Part shown: in pieces, positions 11,621 to 25,200 of the stretch
Layout of the letters: every line of letters begins with the position of its first letter
How positions within the stretch are numbered: the stretch's first letter is position 1
Assembly: GCF_019097595.1 (NCBI RefSeq)
Contig: NC_080714.1
Coordinates: forward strand, 6,511,259-6,575,258
Length of the DNA stretch: 64,000 nt
Direction of reading: 5' to 3'
Source: Hemibagrus wyckioides
Lineage: Eukaryota; Chordata; Actinopteri; Siluriformes; Bagridae
Position numbers and translations under genes: made by a program
Notes under the pieces: model-generated
What the model was told of the DNA's origin: nothing
The model's input: only the letters and a program-made list of their open reading frames with translations
Databases searched by the model: none

Positions 11621-13309
11621 GGAATGCATTTCTCTGTAATTTGGCAGATGGAATATGATTGCAAGAAGGAAGCAAACTGTTTTCACCCTCAAATTCATGC
11701 TTAACATACTCTATTCAACCATTGTGACAGGAGAGACAACGAATGTTGAACTGTGAAGGAAGTACAAATGTACCCTATTACATTCTGTGCAATCACAAGT
11801 TTCAGGAATCTACCAATTTTATGATATTACCTTTTTCTATTCTGTCAGTTTACTAACACTTTAATCTTCAAAGTTGTCCAAATATTATCATTACAATACA
11901 GTCTATGTGTCCTTAACGTTGGAATGATTATACATCAGATGCCATAAACTGATTTGTCAATAAACCAGGGTTAATTTTATGGTTATGAGGAGGAATAAAA
12001 CAGCCTCCTCACTACAACCTGAGCAATATAACAGGATTTCTGCAAAGCCTGGCGTTATTTATCCTGCAACACACATTACATTCAGTTTCACTTTGACACA
12101 TGATATGTTTGCTATACATAAAAGGATGACCCGAGTTCCAGTTAAACATTTTACAGCTGCACCTTCAGCCTTCAGGTGAACAAACAAGCGAAAGAAAAGA
12201 TTCAGACAGGATGAACTGCTGCATGTATGAATGTGAAATCGCCGGTCAGCTGTTGGTCACCACACTACTTAGTTTTAAACGTATACTTCCAGAAATTTCC
12301 CAGTGCATTAGTAAAGATGTTTTATTGTGTCTCCCAAAACTTCACCTCCATAGAGTCACTCTGTAGCATGCATGCTGTAATACTGGTGATTCTCCAGAGC
12401 TGCTGCTACTAATTTTCTAAAAGATCTCACTTTCACTTTAATAGGAACAGCTACACCCTTGCCCTTTCATGCTGCTGTCCGATCAGCCAATCATGGTGCA
12501 GCATAAAATCGTGTCTGGATCTGCATCAAATATTTTTGGCTCTTCTTCATGTCCAGTCTAATTCTGGTGAACTTGTGCCTACTGCAGCTACAAAACTGGA
12601 ACGCCATGTCTTTTTATAGCCTGGATGTTTTTCTGGGTAAATATCAGAGACTATGGTTTGCTGTACATAATTACCTATTCTTTTGTTTCTATAGCTTCAA
12701 AATGAAACTGAATGTATACTGCAATCCAAACATGTCCTGTTATATTCCTGGGATAGGCTTCTATAGATCCTCCATGACCCTGACGGTGATAAAGGTCTGT
12801 TTGCGAAAGATAAATGAAGCTTTGATTGACTGCAAAGGGAAAGAAGATAAAAAAATCCAACACCATGCTATCACTTTAAAGCCCATTATGTACAGATTAA
12901 AGGTATGCACCAGCCTTGTAAAGTACCTGGACTGATGTCATAGTTATGAGATGAATACACAAACATCCTTATTATTTCCTTCAGGTTCTGTAACACGTAT
13001 ATGTTCTCACATGCCAACATAATGGATAGGTATCAGACCACTACACTACTTAGTATTAAACTTCCTGTTTCTTATATCCTAGAGATCCGATCTCTCAGAA
13101 CTTTGGTGGCTGAGAATAATTTGTTAGTTTCTGAAAAGGGATCACCACAGATCCACTCTTATCTATCATATTATATATCTATCATCTCTTATCTGGATGC
13201 ATAAAATCATCCCGAATCAAGTCAAGGGCTTCAAATAACACTCCCATCAAACACCATTTGGTCACATGTCCAGTTTTTATGACCCCGTGTCCACCTGATG
13301 TTGTCATGA

Positions 13310-13515
13310 GATGCTTCTCCTCACTGCACGGTTGTAAAGAACGATTTCTGTCACCTTGAATCGGTCTGTCCATTCTCCGTTGCCCTCGCTCACCAAAAAG
13401 GCATGTCTGTTCACTCAACATGGAATGTTTTTTGTTTCGTGAATCATTCTGCGTGAACTCTGGAGACTGTTGTGTGTGAAATCCCCGGAGATCATCGGTT
13501 TCTGAAAGAATCAAA
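13310..13515 (-). mobile_element. Tc1-type fragment, family C
   Basis: Read on the minus strand it translates to a segment containing RGFHTQQSPEFTQ, related to the segment in the element at 42821-43293 (DFHTQQSSLYSEW). It is a truncated transposase piece with no terminal repeats visible. Confidence 0.55.
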
Positions 13516-14650
13516 ACCAGGCACCAATGTTCTCACCACGGTCCAAGTGACTTTAAAAGTTCCTCTTTTTTTTTTGCATTATCATTCTGCTCCCATATAA
13601 TTGGTTGATTGTAATACTTGCTTGAATGAGCAAGGTGGTATTAAAATGGCCATAGAGTGCATAGTTGCTAATACATGACTTTTAGTTTGCTGAAATGTAT
13701 CTTGCACCTGGAGGACTGTACAATTAGTCATCTTTTGCTTCACAAAAACGTTGTCACACGTTCTCACCTGTCATGTGACTGAAGGTGAAGTTAACTGATG
13801 GTTTTCCTGTAAAAGGAGTGAATTCCCAAAGTGAAACTGGATGTATGTCGCATGACACACACATCCGAGTTACATGTTCAGATCAACGTATGGTATTTGC
13901 TCAACGCTTTCCCCCCTCCTTTTTATTGGAGTTTCCTGGAGGCTTCAGTTAATTCACTGAGTCACTGAGAAAGCTTACGATGGAGTAAGAAACAACTTCA
14001 CCTGCCATTGAACTAGCCTTTCCAGTCCAATGTTACCGAAAAGAAAATCAGATGTATTTTATTTGGGGTGATGGCAAGTTTATACTCTTTAGCAGTTTGA
14101 ATGTGATTGATTAAATCTGGACACTGACAGTTACAAAAGGGTGCAAAAACTTATGCAAACTGGATTTTTTATTTTTTTTGCTTTTCTTTTCTTTTCTTTT
14201 CTTTGTTTTTTTTTTTTTTTTTTTTTTTAATGATCTGTCATTTGATTTTCATATGGATCTATTTCCCAAAGTGAAAGTGGTTATGATGTGGTTCAACGAG
14301 GGTGTATAAACTTTTTATCTCCACTGTTTACTCCACTTTTTATTGAGATGCTTATCAGTTACAATACTGCGAGGTTAGTTTCACTTTGAAGCACTGCATG
14401 TATTGAGAGATAAAGGTAATTGTTCTTTGTTTTCAAGATACGTGGGTGGGAGTGGAAATCATATTTAGTTGAAGGGAGGTCAAATAAATAGTCATGTGAC
14501 CTCAGCATGAATATACCTATTCCAGGAAATCTCCAGAGTTTATCAGAGAACAAACTACAACATGAAGATCAAGGAGCTGACAAAAGAAGTTTGGAAAAGG
14601 ATGAAAGCTAGGGTGTGGTTAGTAATATACGTATATATACTGTATATATA

Positions 14651-15090
14651 CACCAACCAGGCATAACATTATGACCACCTGCCTAATATTGTGTTGGTCC
14701 CGTTCAGCTCGTCTGTTGGATCAGATCACACGGGCCAGCCTTCACTCCCCACGTGCATCAGTGAGCCTTGGCCACCCATGACCCTGTCACTGGTTCACAA
14801 CTGTTCCTTCCTTGGACCACTTTTGATAGATACTGACCACTGCAGACCGGGAACACCCCACAAGAGCTGCAGTTTTGGAGATGCTCTGATCCAGTCATCT
14901 AGCCATCACAATTTGGCCCTTGTCAAACTCGCTCAAATCCTTACGCTTGTCCATTTTTCCTGCTTCTAACACATCAACTTTGAGGACAAAATGTTCACTT
15001 GCTGCTTAATATATCCCACCCACTAACAGGGGCCATGATGAGGAGATCATCAGTGTTATTCACTTCACCTCTCAGTGGTCATAATGTATA
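14651..15090 (-). mobile_element. Tc1-derived short element, family A
   Basis: Starts CACCAACCAGGCATAACATT after a TA and ends near GTGGTCATAATGTATATGG. It is internally shorter than the 500-550-base copies and lacks the TCTATCAGAACCAGC segment. Non-autonomous. Confidence 0.85.
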
Positions 15091-15547
15091 TGGATGTATA
15101 TTGCTATGCAAATGTCTCTTGTACTGTTTTACTTATTTAGCTCTGTGTCTCCTTCTGTGTTGTTTTATGTCTCACTGTCTTCCTGGAGCAACAACTTGAC
15201 TTGAAAATACCTTCATATGGCATAAAGGCTTCAGAAGTATTGGAAAATCATCATCAAAATCATTTACTTAAAACTATCAGTTCCACACTTTTCTAAGACA
15301 TAATAAAGTCACCTAAGATGGCAGGTGGACACATTTTGGCCATTTTATTACAGTATTTCTACTAAGCGTGTGGTATAAAGTAAAAAAAGTTCCTGGGTTT
15401 GGGTGTCATGTGAGTCTGTTCAGTGTAATTTATGCAAACATTGTTCTGACCCTTAAACCAACCGTTTATGAGGTAAAGCAGCTGAGCTGGATTTCAGACG
15501 GCATGACTCACAGACATCCAAGCATCCTAAATGGAATGTGGGGCTTT

Positions 15548-15586
<39 letters not shown>

Positions 15587-16438
15587 ACAGAAAATGCAAA
15601 GTGAAACAGTATGTTTATATTACACAGTGAAGCCACTTGAGAACATTTTGGCATCAGCATCAGTCAGAATTCTACCCATCTGTTGAATCACAGCCTTCAG
15701 GCTTTATATATAAAGAAATTATAAAATACGATTTTCATTTCTATTTCTAAGGGTTTTTCCAGTCTGTGTGTTTCAAACTGGAGTGAAAGAAAAGCTCATG
15801 TGACTTGGTCATTTGGAGATTTCCACATTATGACACTGGGGAGGAGAGGAGAGGAGAGGGGAGGAGCTGCATTCTTCATTTTTATTTATTTATTTATTTA
15901 TTTAGAATAAATCTTGTCATGATTCACAAGAAAATAAATGGCAACCCAAAGACCAGCCTACAGTCTAGCAAAAGCTAATCTCACTAACCCGGGTTGCCAG
16001 GTTTCAGCAAAAATTTCCAGCACAACCACTTCTCAAAAAACCTGAACCCACAGCAAAAAAAATGGGCACTAACACGTTTTTTTCTTCCTTTTCTCAACCT
16101 TTGTGTGGGGAAACAATTGACTGTTTTTGTTATTTTACACGATTCATTTACTTTCACATGATTTCTGCACAAAATATTTGTACTATCACATGCATTCTTT
16201 TAGACATAATAAATTTTTTCATTCAGTCATTCAAATGATTCCCCCCCCCATTTTTAATGATTTATTTCTTTTGGTTTTAATTTATTTCATTTGAAAATTT
16301 AAAAAAAATAAATAAATAAAATAAAAGTGAAAAACAAATAAATGATTTATTCATTCGAACATTCATTTTTAGATGATTTTTTACAAATTCGTTTATTTTA
16401 ACATCTGATTTTTTCTCCACATGACACGTCACATATTC
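15091..16438. other. Intergenic with simple repeats only
   Basis: Holds a (GA)n run at 15551-15582, GGAGA repeats near 15840-15862, a TTTA run at 15884-15904 and AT-rich sequence to 16430. No gene seen. Confidence 0.55.
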
Positions 16439-16923
16439 CGATTAGACATAACGTTATGACCACCTGCCTAATATTGTGTTGGTCCCCCTTTTGCTGCCGA
16501 AACAGCCCCGACCCGATGAGGCCTGGACTCCACTAAATCCCTGAAGGTGCGCTGTGGTATCTGGCGCTAAGATGTTAGCAGCAGATCCTTTACGTCCTGT
16601 AAGTTGCCTTGAAATTTACAGGACTTGAAGTATACTTACACGACTTAAAGGACTTATAGGATACTTTTGATAGATACTGACCACTGCAGACCGGGAACAC
16701 CCCACAAGAGCTGCAGTTTTGGCGATGTTCTGATCCAGTCGTCTAGCCATCACAATTTGGCCCTTGTCAAACTAGCTCAAATCCTTACGCTTGTCCAATT
16801 TTCCTGCTTCTAGCACATCAACTTTGAGGACAAAATGTTCACTTGCTGCTTAATATATCCCACCCACCCATGATGAGGAGATCATCACTTCACCAGTCAG
16901 TGTTCATAATGTTATGCCTACGT
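16439..16923 (-). mobile_element. Tc1-derived short element, family A, subtype 2
   Basis: Shares both ends with family A. Between them it has TGGACTCCACTAAATCCCTG and GATGTTAGCAGCAGATCCTT in place of the TCTATCAGAACCAGCATTAA block. The same replacement is seen at 45882, 49340 and 61779, defining a second subtype. Confidence 0.8.
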
Positions 16924-17079
16924 TTACTTGATTTCATGTGTAAACTATATGCACTTGCTTTTCAAATCTGCTCATTTATTACTTTTATGTTTTTAGACTG
17001 ATGCTATTCTTAGTGTGATGTTATTCTTAGTCTGTGACCTAGTGAATTGTTTGCTAGACTTTAGTAGAAGAAGAAGAAA

Positions 17080-17345
17080 CTTTTATTTTTGCCAGACATA
17101 CATTACAGCACAATGGAATTCTTTTCTCATATCCCAGCTTTGGAAGTTGGGGTCAGAATGCAGGGGCAGCTTTGATGCAGCACCCCTGGAGCAGAGAGGG
17201 TCAGGGGCCTTGTTCATGTGCAAACATGAACCAAGTGGTAGCTTGGTGGTGGAGAGGCTTGAACTCCAACCTTCTGATCAACAACCGAGAGCCTTAACCT
17301 TACATCAGGTGGAAGGTTCAAACCTTGAGTCTGTTGCCTTAGATT
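17080..17345 (-). mobile_element. tRNA-type SINE, family S, reverse copy
   Basis: The reverse complement carries GGTTGGAGTTCAAGCCTC (B-box-like) and CCCAACTTCCAAAGCTGGGA, matching the SINE near 62600. A weak plus-strand open frame across it is not a gene. Confidence 0.6.
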
Positions 17346-17428
17346 ACACAACCATCCTGACATCTTTAAAGCCCTAAAGCACTTCTGTAAGTCACTCTAG
17401 ATCAGGTGTATCAAAGTATATCTGCAAA

Positions 17429-17550
17429 GGTGTGGGTGCAGGTTTTCATTCCAGCCGAGCAGAAGCCACTCCTAGGTCTACTGAAAGCCAAGATCTGTTG
17501 GAATTAGGTGTGGCTCTTGCTTAATTGGAACGAAAACCTGCACCCACACC
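17429..17550. mobile_element. Fold-back (inverted-repeat) element
   Basis: GGTGTGGGTGCAGGTTTTCA at 17429 is mirrored at 17527-17550 (23 of 24 bases complementary), leaving a 74-base centre. This is the structure of a small terminal-inverted-repeat MITE or part of one. Confidence 0.7.
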
Positions 17551-17645
17551 AGCCATTTGCGGATACGGTTTGACAGCCCTAATCAAGATAAATGTGTCTG
17601 CCATAAACATAAACATAAACAATACAGAATTCAATGTGAAATGTA

Positions 17646-17947
17646 AGCTATATTGCCAAAAGTTTTGGGACACCCATGTTGTTTTTCAGGGGGCCCTTAG
17701 TTCCAGTGAAAGGAACTCTTAATGCTTCAGCTTCATACCAAGACATTTTGGACAATTTCATGCTCCTAACTTTGTGGGAACAGTTGATCCCTTCCTGTTC
17801 CAACATGACTGCACACCAGTGCACAAAGCAAGGTCCATCAAGACATGGATGAACGAAAACTAAGGGGCCAAGCACCACTCCTGAAAAACAACCCCTGAAT
17901 TCAATGATTTGGAGGGGTGTCCCAAAACTTTTGCCAGTATAGTGTAT
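17646..17947. mobile_element. Deleted Tc1-type element
   Basis: Left end TATATTGCCAAAAGTTTTGG and right end CCAAAACTTTTGCCAGTATA are inverted. The interior keeps short transposase pieces (the TTTCATGCTCC..TTTGTGGGAACAG region and the CACCAGTGCACAAAGCAAGG region) with most coding sequence missing. Related to the pair at 10088-10858. Confidence 0.75.
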
Positions 17948-18796
17948 ATCATTGTTCATCAAGCTGATTTTCATTTCTTTTCCTTCACTCTACTTCCTGA
18001 ATCATTTGTAGTCGTTAATAAAACACGCTTGATTAGGATAAACTGCTGAAATTAAGTTTTACGGGCTAATGTAGGTTAGCGGGCGGCTTGCTCTTCTCTT
18101 TAGCGCTGTAGGTGGTCTGCTGCCAAGTAACATCAATACCACGTCTACACGCATCCGCGGATGTTGTTCATTTCTGACTCTCTGTATGTGCGTCATGTCC
18201 GAGAAGAGCGACTTTACAACTGCAGAGTAGGAAATTACAAGAAACACATGGATGCCAACATACCGGCAGGGTCAGAGCTAATTTCCTGCGACAGGCTGTG
18301 AAAATTTAAGCTGTGCTACATGTTCGCAGGCCGCACACTCTTACTGACCTAGATTACATTCATCTGTTTATAGATGTGTTATAGACCATTTATTCACACT
18401 GGTGCATTTTAAATGAGGACATAAAAATCAGAAATGCTGGATTTCAGAGAATCAAAAAAGCTTAACATTTTGTGACAAAAGAGTTCATGGGTCAATAGGT
18501 TAAAATGCCAGAAGCTAAATTGTCTGAAGAGTCTGAAGTAACAGCCTATTTGCTCTATTTTCATCCTGAAGAGCTATTTTTATTCACGCAATAGTTCCGG
18601 TATAAATCTGATGCAGATGTCTAACTTCAGCACTTCTCTTCCACAGGTTTCTTGCTGGCTTTAGTCATCTCACACTGATCCAGCTTTTACTCTGATTTAC
18701 ATAAACAGACCAGTAAACACTGGCCTGTAAGTCTGTAAAGGTTTGCAAATGATTTAGAGTTATAAATGGTGTATAAATGTTAATAAATACACACTG
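17948..18796. other. No gene recognised
   Basis: Moderate GC around 18060-18250 with several CpG, but frames are short and no motif or splice partner is apparent. Confidence 0.45.
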
Positions 18797-18870
18797 AACT
18801 GGCATAACATTATGACCGCCTGCCTAATGTTTTGTTGGTCCTCCGTTTGCAGCCAAAACAGCCCTGACCC
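18797..18870 (-). mobile_element. Family A end fragment
   Basis: GGCATAACATTATGACCGCC followed by the CAAAACAGCCCTGACCC segment, then unrelated sequence: a truncated end. Confidence 0.7.
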
Positions 18871-19004
18871 AGACTGTGTTTTTATATCTTGGTTGGTTTA
18901 TAAAAGGAACAGGTTATACCAAAATATATATTTTTATTTTATAAATTGCGATTTGACACGTAATGGTTTTTATTTTTACTCGGAATGGTTTTTACATGAT
19001 GGTT

Positions 19005-19010
19005 TTTATT
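19005..19010 (-). terminator. Candidate poly(A) signal of the NHR-HECT gene
   Basis: AATAAA on the minus strand, about 240 bases past the stop codon at 19247. A (CA)n run at 19019-19043 lies just before it. Confidence 0.4.
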
Positions 19011-19013
19011 TCC

Positions 19014-19044
<31 letters not shown>

Positions 19045-19246
19045 ATACATATTTATAAGGGAAACCATAAATAAATATCATATTTTTTAACCACCTGTTT
19101 AAACATGATAGTGTTCTGATACGAATCCTCAGCACAGAAATAACGTTTTCCCTTTTTATATCCAGTCTTACGATGGAACATATGTGTTAAGTTTCTCTTC
19201 TCACAACAACAGAAAGTTCTCCCGAGGCTTCCAACACAATATAATC

Positions 19247-22200
19247 TTATGATTTTCCAAATCCACTCGAGTCCCTCACTGCTCTCAGCAGCATCTGGTT
19301 GAGTTTTACGTGACTCCTGATCCCCCGTGGAAGGAAAAGTCCCATCATGCATGTGGACGCGTAGGGTAGACGACAGCCTCTCGTCTCAGGCTTGTAGAAG
19401 TGGATGCTGAGTTTTTCAGGGAACCCCAACACTGGAACCTCATCTGACGCCGTGATAAAAACAAGCAGCTCTTCGAAACGCAGCTCTGTCTCTTGTTCTA
19501 GGGAAAAGTTAAGTGAACACGGCTTATTGTTTAGTATCCGGTGTACACAATTACTCACAAAGCCAGGTGTGAACAATGCACATGTGACAGTTAGGATATA
19601 GCTAAAAATGACATCATGCTACTTCCTGTTTTGCCTAAAACCTCTGGCGCTGATATGCTGCAAGTGTTCACGTCCCAGATAAATCATGTGCAGGATATTA
19701 AGAAAGGAAGACACTCACCCTCAATCATCTTAAGCACCATTTCCCAGTAGTAGATAGTTGCCTCTTCCTCCTCTCTCCTCTTGGTACCTTCGGCACTCCA
19801 GCTGATTTCGAACAGGGCTCTGAATGATGATCGCGATAGCCGTTCGTACGTTTTGGTAAAAATAGGCAGGAAATCGATCCAGTTGGCTTTTACTATGTTC
19901 CACAGCTTTCCGCATGAGTTCAAGCCTTTGATGAACTGGTCGATCATATTCGACACCCTGAAGATAGAAAAGAAAATATTAGACATTGCATTTCCTATTA
20001 CAGAAAGTCCTGTAGAGATTTATTGCTCTTTCACAACAGAGATTTGCCAATGGTAACCGTTTTGAATCTATTAATGAACGACATATCCTGCATTTAATCT
20101 GCTTAAAACAAGTTCCTCTTATCGCTTATGTTAGAGCAGCTGTAAATAGTCTATACACAGATCAGGCATAACATTATGAGCATTGAGAGGGGAAGTGAAT
20201 AACCAAGGAAGGAACAGTGGTGAACCGGCGACAGGGTCATGAATGGCCAAGGCTCATCGATGCATGTGGGGAGTGAAGGCTGGCTCGTGTGATCCGATCT
20301 AACAGACGAGCTATTGTTGCTCAAAGCTAATGCTGGTTCTGATGCTGATTCTGATAGAAAGGTGTCAGAATATACAATGCATGACGGGTCAGGGCTGTTT
20401 TGGCAGCAAAAGGAGGACAAACACAATATAAGGCAGGTGGTCATAATGTTATGCCTGGTCGGTGTATGTGATAATGAAATACCATATATCTGTCATTTTG
20501 ACAGCTGGCACTTGTTAGATCTGCTGTGGTTGAAAACAATAATCCTCACTTTCTGACCAGTCAGAATTGAGAATTTAATTAAAAAGTATTTAATTAAAAT
20601 TTAAAAAGAATTTAATTAAAAATTGTCTAAAAAGCATTCCAAAATATGGCACTGACGTATTATTTGTTTTTTTATGAAACCAGGGATGGTGCGATAAGAC
20701 ATGTTTTCCTTTTTGGCGCGGATGCATTCCGATCTGCGTAAACGCTCAGACTAGCCGTAAGAGTCACCTGACTTAAAACATTTCATTTGCAAAAGACAAG
20801 AAATGGACAGAGCTGGAAGTAAACTGAGTGGCATCCTGCAGGACTACATTAATCAGGGCTTTTCATATGTCATACCTGAGATAAATATAGTGCCTCACGA
20901 CATAGGAGTAAATCTTAGGAACGTCTTGGATGCAAATGTTCGGTCTATAAATGCCTGGAAATCCACAATCACTGATCCAGTCTCCTAATTCTCTTTGCAG
21001 AGCACAGAGGTGTTCAGCTGTCCTGCAGGATAAAATCTGAGAAGACACAAAAGATATGCTGTTTTATGAGAAAACCATGGATAAAGGCACAAATAAATAA
21101 TTGATCACACAGCAAAAAACCATACTTTTTCTGCTTTTCTTTGGACGTCGGGATCTGGTATGAGATGCCAGTCAAAGTCTGTTAGGTCTGTCTGTACGCC
21201 ACACATGAGCTGGTAAAGGTGAGGGTCTAGAGCTTTGAGTCCTGGTCCTCCGTGAACGACAGACCAAGCTACCAGTTTCCCAGCTTGCTCGTATTTACGC
21301 TGCTGCAAAGCAATCTGGTCGTAAGTGAAGAACAAGTGTTTTGGGTTTCCCTCAAAAACGCCCAGGCTGCTTTGCACTTCCATCATCAGGAGCCTGAAAG
21401 GAAAGTATGAGGAGAAACACTTTAGTTCCTCAAAAAGCAGGTCATTTTTTCTGCTGCAATTTTTACTGAATATTTATAGTATTTGTCAGACACCCTTATC
21501 CTTATATTTATCTCCTTTACACAGCTGAGTAGTTAAGGGTTCGGGGCTTCACAACCTTCAGCATCTTTACCACTGAACCTCCTGCAGTAGTTTGGTAATT
21601 TTACCAGATTCACACCCAATTAACCTTCCCTGTGTCACACCACAGCCAGGAAGGGTGAGGGTTAACATGTGAAACAAGCCACCAGATCTATCCTATCCCC
21701 TCTGTTCCAGTAACCCACTTGGAAGAGTTTGCTGTCAGCCCTCTTCCTCATACACGAGCTCACAGACACCTATGATTGGTTAACTTGCTCTGACTGACAA
21801 GACAAGGGGACAGTAATATCCTCCTCACCTAAAAAACTCTCTCCTCGGACCACCGTTGTCGAAAGCCTCCTCGCCAGCGAACGTGATAAAAGGTTTTTTG
21901 GTCCAGGAGAAGTTCCTGTTGGAAAAAGCATCGAACGCACTCCTCAGAAGCCTTGTCCTCTGGATGATCAGATGTACCTCATTAGAGCTGAGATACTGCA
22001 GTTGAAATGTTCTCAGCAAAGACGTCACATCCGTCTCCTCCTAAAAACAATGGAGGATATACATGCCTCATAAATTACCAATCAAAGTCTGACACGTACT
22101 ATTATATGTATATTTCTGTGAACTATAAGACTTTCCTCAACTGAAATATGTTTGCATGTGAATATTTAGCATGTTTACCTGCAAAAGGTTGCAGGAGACA

Positions 22201-25200
22201 TGTCATGCCATGGCCAAACTGATAGCCAGTGTCTGTTTACTGACTGAGTAAGATTTGTTTTGTGTCTGTTTCGCTCCAGCATAAAGCTATCCAGCAACTT
22301 TAGGCTAAACCCCTCTTTTTATCGGAGACATACAGGTTTTCCCAGACCACAACACACTTATCATTGCTCATGACTGCTTACCACTGAAGAGTGAAGTCTT
22401 CTCTTTAAACCTCTGTTGTCTGCAGTCTGTCTCTGTTCGCCTTGACCTGATCTTTGACTAGATACACGTGGACGAGTATGTGGGTGGGAGGGACTAGCTT
22501 GCCATGCTGGTGCATCTCTGAAAACAGTTTGGTCTGAAAATAAAAAATATAAGAGATACAATCAAACATTTCTCAGGCAGAGGTTTAGAACAAACGCTCT
22601 TGCAGCTGTCCCTTTTCGAAACAAATCTAACAAAGGATGTTGAAAATAAAACATAGAATTCAACTTTGACATAAAGTGTATTTATTTTCAATCATTATAA
22701 CATTAGCTAAGCTTACACCAGGTGAGTAGCCAACCCATGAACCTGGTCTGACATTTTGTCACGTTTTGAGTTTGTTAAATGTTGAATGTAATTTTTCGTG
22801 AATGTGTGTTTCCAATTGATTTGAACTTTTTATGATCTTATTATTAATACTTCTGTTTCTGCATTTAAGGTCCGTATTCTAGAGCGCTTATCCTACACAG
22901 GGTTACGGAGAAACTGGAGTCCATCTCAGAGGGACTCGGGGCACAAGACAGGGGACATGGTGCCCGTCCATTGCAGGGGATAATGGCACATGAAAATACA
23001 CACATTGTAAACAATTTAGAGACACCCATCAGCCTACAGTGCAGGTTTCTGGACTAGGGTAGGAAACCGGATAAGCCAGTGGAAACCCCGGAAGAATGGG
23101 AAAAACTGGTAAATTCCAAAAACACAGAACAGAGACAGGAATCAAACCCCTTAGGTGCGAGGACAAATGTACTAACAACTAAGCCACCATTCCCTTTGTA
23201 TGTGTGAGATAATGTGTAATGTATAATGTATATTCCAACAGTGTGACAGTGACCCTACAAGAATCCATCGCAATGCCTAAATATTAATTACCTAATAAGT
23301 TGAATCAAACAGAGCTGACAAATGTGTCGAATTTTTTCGGGAAAGTGCATCCAAACTTCATTACCACGAATGACCACAAATTTTCAAACCAAACATTCAC
23401 CTTAACCCATTCACATACAAATGAATATCTAGTGAAGGCTTAATAACTGATACCCCAGAGAGGTTTGGTGGTCACCTACTAAAAACCTGATGGTCCATAC
23501 TGAGCACTGGAACTGTCAAGACTTTTACCCGTTAATAAGTGCAGACCCACCTGAATTTGCATTATCATCAGAGATGAGACTGAGGTTAAGGAGGTTGTCA
23601 TTAAGAGCTTGCTCTTTGCTTCCTATTGGGTCTGATGGAATGAAAGTGCAGGACGTGCGATCCCCCTTCTTTGAACCTGTAGCACGATATTGATTAAATG
23701 ACTAAGTAAATAATTCATTAATTTGCAAGTATGCATGTCTTAGTATTAGCAGCAGTAGTATTAAACGTCTGGCAATTACCCAAAAGCCGCACTGTGCTCG
23801 TGCTTCCACGAAAATCCAAGAAAACAAACAGCGGCTCATGCAGATTTAGTCCCTCTGCTTTCATGTAATATTTCTTTCGATCGCTTGCCCGGATAATCAC
23901 AAAATGTGCATAATTCATCCAGAACTCAAATTGTGCACCAGGCAGACACAAGTCCTCCGGTAGTGGTACTACACCGGTGTGTGGACTGTCCCTCAGGCCC
24001 CGTGCAGCATTGAGCGGTGAGGCATTAGTAAACCCGATCCCGATAGCTCTGTGACTGTCCCGCGACAAGAGTCCACTTTCGATCTGTATCGTGACCTTCT
24101 CATTTACTTTTACTGCGCGGCAAAGGAAAACACATCTGTCTGTGCGGGACGCCGTCTCCCTGGAGGCGAGAAGCCCTGCGTTTCCCTCCACTCCAGAAAG
24201 AAATTTCATGGGACCCAGGCAGCGGCTCCCGCAAACACGCCCATGTTTCTCTGAAAGGGAACGAATACATCGTGTGAGAAACATATACAGAATTTGTTGG
24301 GTTGAAGTAGACCGTGTCAGTGTTAAGCGAAATGGAGGGAAATAATTCTAGCAGAAGTAAAACAACCTGAGAGGATTGTTTAACAGTAACAGTGCTCCTG
24401 AAGTGTTGAATTAACTCTTACAATATTATTTTAACTCTTAAAGTGTTGAATTAACAACTAAAAGTGTCAGTCGTTTCAGTCAGTGTTTATGGAACTAATC
24501 CGTCAATGCTACTAGGCTAAAACTGGCTACACGACAATAAAAATGAATAATACAGTAAAGTAAATAAAATGCTAATCTCACCAATCATTTCAATTGTGTC
24601 TAATAGATTCTGTTTCCTGTTAGTTAGCAACATTAGCTTTAGATGTTTTGAGGCGAGATCTCAAAAGAATCTTGTGGTAGGCAAATAAAAAATATATATA
24701 AAATGCTCAGTAATCATGTATATATGTACATAGTAATATGTATAAAATGCTCAGTAATCATGCTAATAATAGTAGAGTCTGTTGCTTATTAGCAACATTT
24801 GCATTTCTGCCTGAATTTTGAATCAAGGTGAACTGATGATCGCGAGCGATAAATTGCGCAGTTAAAAATATATGCTATAAGATATGCAGTAAGAAATAAT
24901 GCTAATCGAAGCTAAAGTTAGCAACATTGGTGGCCTCTTTAGCTGAGCGCTTCCTCTCAGATGTTTTGAGGTAAAGTCAATATAAATACCACAAATCTTG
25001 CAGTGGCAATAATGAGTAAAAAGTAATTTTTTAAATAAATTAAATAGACTTTTTTTGTAAAAAAAAAAAAAAAAAAAGCAAATGTTGCTAATCATGCTAA
25101 TAGTGGCTACAATTGTCTGATCTCTCTTAGCAACTTTAGTATTTTTAGCAGAACTCTTCCTCTCGGTTGTCTTGATGTCTTTTTAATAAATATAAATATA

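Larger units (their letters stand above)
10859..14640. other. Intergenic, mostly unannotated
   Basis: Contains a diverged element around 11400-11620, a Tc1 fragment at 13310-13515 and poly-T runs near 14200. A 128-codon frame at 12549-12935 has no recognisable motif, biased composition or supporting splice context, and I do not call it a gene. Confidence 0.5.

Noticed and set aside
12549..12935. 128-codon plus-strand open frame
   Set aside because: No recognisable motif, no partner exons, AT-rich codons consistent with chance.
17015..17377. 120-codon plus-strand open frame
   Set aside because: Mostly reverse-oriented SINE sequence.
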